This document shows, piece by piece, positions 63,624 to 64,000 of a DNA stretch of 64,000 bases. The stretch spans positions 62,001 to 126,000 of the forward strand of contig JAKPOU010000068.1 of assembly GCA_029547705.1 (NCBI GenBank), given 5' to 3'. The translations under genes and the position numbers were made by a program. The stretch is from Bacteroidota bacterium. GTDB taxonomy: Bacteria > Bacteroidota > Bacteroidia > Bacteroidales > VadinHA17. The notes beneath the pieces are model-generated. The model saw only the letters and a list, made by a program, of their open reading frames with translations, did no database searches and had not been told where the DNA came from. How positions within the stretch are numbered: position 1 is the stretch's first letter; every line of letters begins with the position of its first letter.

Positions 63624-64000
63624 TTAAAGGTTTAATGGTTTTATTTCAGGGATGAGGAGATGCATTATTCCCAGTGCAAGAAAATAACCCAGTGATGCAA
63701 TAAGAAAGGGGATAGTATAGCCATCCATTCCCATGTTCTGCAGAAGGCCCCCTACCAGCTGTGCAATGAGGGCACCCCCGACAGCTCCTGCAAATCCTCC
63801 TATTCCGGTAACGGATGCAGTTGCCTTCCTGGGGAAGATGTCGGACATCAGGCTGAATATATTTGCCGACCAGCCGCAATGTCCGCCGGCAGCCAGGGCA
63901 ATGAGCCCGACGGCAGACCACATATTGTCCACATGGGGAACAAGCATTACAGGAAGGGCAAAAAGGGCGCAGATCAGAAAACCTGTTTTCCTTCCCCTGT
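63624..64000 (-). CDS. MFS transporter, C-terminal part (partial)
   Basis: The 3' end of a major-facilitator gene. It includes the penultimate helices and the MSDIFPRKATASVTGIGGFAGAVGGALIA segment, common in ACS-family sugar-acid/hexuronate transporters. The frame is open to the right window edge: codons before the internal Met at 63947 encode further hydrophobic sequence (FLICALFALPV), so the start lies outside. The downstream URO-D-like gene is probably in the same operon. Confidence 0.85.
   Translation of the reverse strand, partial: RGRKTGFLICALFALPVMLVPHVDNMWSAVGLIALAAGGHCGWSANIFSLMSDIFPRKATASVTGIGGFAGAVGGALIAQLVGGLLQNMGMDGYTIPFLIASLGYFLALGIMHLLIPEIKPLNL

Overview
The window looks like a chromosomal segment of an anaerobic or facultative Bacteroidota bacterium, most likely from the order Bacteroidales. 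Lineage markers are DUF4270 and DUF4954 proteins, a GldH lipoprotein, the type IX secretion (T9SS) regulators PorX and PorW/SprE, an HU-like protein fused to a SPOR domain, an Oar-like TonB-dependent outer-membrane protein, and several TTG...TAnnTTTG-type promoters. Most of the DNA has moderate GC and ordinary housekeeping content. No rRNA, tRNA or CRISPR was seen.

Layout. 0-9.5 kb: PBP1A-type peptidoglycan synthase, RadA, a YbhN-type flippase-like membrane protein, a short GT5 protein, a DUF4270 lipoprotein and a DUF4954 left-handed beta-helix protein. 9.5-14.5 kb: a minus-strand nucleotide-sugar cluster (wlbC-wlbB-wlbA, then galE-rfbB) for UDP-2,3-diacetamido-glucuronate-type sugars and dTDP-4-keto sugars, interrupted by a four-copy palindromic tandem repeat. 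14.8-18 kb: HU-SPOR protein and MetG, convergent. 18.4-20.6 kb: an AT-rich three-gene accessory cassette (XRE regulator, AAA ATPase, DUF4276 protein) with the architecture of an anti-phage defence module. 20.6-27.8 kb: LD-carboxypeptidase, alanine dehydrogenase, then the porW-porX-tsaE operon and a NifU-type Fe-S scaffold. 27.9-31.4 kb: a second AT-rich block made of broken gene pieces (ATPase tail, XRE tail, membrane-protein tail, probable mobilisation-protein head) around one intact gene, a YdjC/ChbG deacetylase fused to a beta-lactamase-type serine hydrolase. 31.4-35.8 kb: minus-strand holB-ricT-gldH-trmB-ATL run, plus tpx. 36-42 kb: pgk, a lipoprotein/LuxE-like pair, a secreted C1 peptidase, YraN and a NarL-type two-component pair. 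42-50 kb: KDO transferase, the Oar-like receptor with a clear terminator, and a B12-dependent ribonucleotide reductase. 50-55.5 kb: tdh-kbl threonine catabolism, gltX-tatD, tcdA and a tetranucleotide microsatellite. 55.5-64 kb: amino-acid permease, an exported O-methyltransferase, an OmpA protein and a coiled-coil membrane protein, carB, and a URO-D/MFS pair running off the end.

The most unusual content is in the two AT-rich blocks. The first is a candidate defence cassette. The second is a decayed mobile-element scar carrying an uncommon two-enzyme fusion. Also notable are a GT5 protein whose nucleotide-sugar motif is degenerate, a GC-rich palindrome inside a peptidase reading frame, and an O-methyltransferase that appears to be exported. 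All functional calls come from motifs read by eye; no database search was run.
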